Assembly (NCBI RefSeq): GCF_004124315.2
Contig: NZ_CP096889.1
Location: 1,657,001 to 1,721,000, forward strand
DNA length: 64,000 nt
From: Bacillus cabrialesii
Lineage (GTDB): Bacteria; Bacillota; Bacilli; Bacillales; Bacillaceae
Reading direction: 5' to 3'
Shown: positions 63,534 through 64,000 of the stretch, one piece after another
Layout: each line of letters starts with the position of its first letter
Numbering within the stretch: position 1 is the stretch's first letter
Notes under the pieces: model-generated
What the model saw: the letters and a program-made list of their open reading frames with translations, nothing else
Told to the model about the DNA's origin: nothing
The model's database searches: none
Made by a program: the position numbers and the translations under genes

Positions 63534-64000
63534 ATGGCTTTATTACAAAAAACAAGAATTATTAACTCCATGCTGCAAGCTGCGGCAGGGAAACCGGTAA
63601 ACTTCAAGGAAATGGCGGAGACGTTGCGGGATGTAATTGATTCCAATATTTTCGTTGTAAGCCGCAGAGGCAAACTCCTTGGATATTCTATTAATCAGCA
63701 AATTGAAAATGATCGTATGAAAAAAATGCTTGAGGATCGTCAATTCCCTGAAGAATATACGAAAAATCTGTTTAATGTCCCTGAAACCTCTTCTAACTTG
63801 GATATTAATAGTGAATATACTGCTTTTCCTGTTGAGAACAGAGACCTGTTCCAAGCTGGTTTAACAACAATTGTACCGATCATCGGAGGCGGAGAAAGAT
63901 TAGGAACACTCATTCTTTCACGTTTACAGGATCAATTTAATGACGATGACTTAATCCTTGCTGAATACGGCGCTACAGTTGTCGGAATGGAAATTCTGAG
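63534..64000 (+). CDS. codY: Global transcriptional regulator CodY (N-terminal part)
   Basis: The gene is cut by the window end after 155 codons. The visible part, starting [19 protein letters not shown], is the GAF-like domain that senses branched-chain amino acids in this GTP-responsive regulator of starvation, competence and metabolism; the C-terminal winged helix lies beyond the window. TTAGGAGGA stands eleven bases before ATG 63534. It ends the codV-clpQ-clpY-codY run. Confidence 0.96.

Overview
The window is 64 kb of conserved chromosomal core from a member of the Bacillus subtilis species complex. The evidence is the unbroken gene order from pyrAB to codY, the 26-residue sporulation protein SpoVM, RemA, the FapR operator and promoter pair, an S-box leader in front of cysH, and protein lengths equal to those I remember for strain 168. 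Several proteins (CoaBC, YloB, YlqB) differ from my memory of 168 at scattered residues, so a sister species or divergent subspecies is more likely than 168 itself. That judgement rests on recall, not on an alignment. I recognise no mobile element, prophage, CRISPR array, tRNA or rRNA, and every gene looks intact except the two cut by the window edges.

Layout. 1-3.5 kb: end of the pyrimidine operon (pyrAB end, pyrK, pyrD, pyrF, pyrE) with a strong terminator. 3.5-9.5 kb: a SAM-riboswitch-led sulfate assimilation and sirohaem operon (cysH, cysP, sat, cysC, sumT, sirB, sirC). 9.5-14.1 kb: ribosome rescue factor rqcH on the minus strand, divergent from the calcium P-type ATPase yloB. 14.1-28.8 kb: a long housekeeping run (yloC, remA, gmk, rpoZ, coaBC, priA, def, fmt, rsmB, rlmN, prpC, prkC, rsgA, rpe, thiN). 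28.8-35.3 kb: spoVM, convergent rpmB, yloU-fakA, sdaAB-sdaAA, recG. 35.3-44.6 kb: fapR-plsX-fabD-fabG-acpA (phospholipid and fatty acid synthesis) followed by rnc-smc-ftsY. 44.6-51.6 kb: minus-strand secreted protein ylqB, then ylxM-ffh, rpsP-khpA, ylqD-rimM-trmD, rplS, rbgA, rnhB. 51.7-53.7 kb: ylqG-ylqH, a two-gene cassette resembling the FliK and FlhB C-terminal domains. 53.8-64 kb: sucC-sucD, dprA, topA, trmFO, xerC(codV)-clpQ-clpY-codY (codY cut by the window end).

The genes group by function: the pyrimidine genes are coupled by stop/start overlaps; the cys/sir cluster makes sulfite reductase substrate and its sirohaem cofactor under one SAM-sensing leader; the fap cluster couples malonyl-CoA sensing to membrane synthesis; ffh, ftsY and ylxM supply the SRP pathway; and many genes serve ribosome assembly, modification or rescue (rlmN, rsmB, rsgA, rbgA, rimM, trmD, rqcH). 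Alternative starts are common (TTG for coaBC, def, prpC, fakA and dprA; GTG for cysC, prkC, yloU, recG and rnhB).

No wholly new system stands out. The best candidates for follow-up are ylqG-ylqH, the exported Ig-like protein YlqB, and the palindromes between rqcH and yloB.
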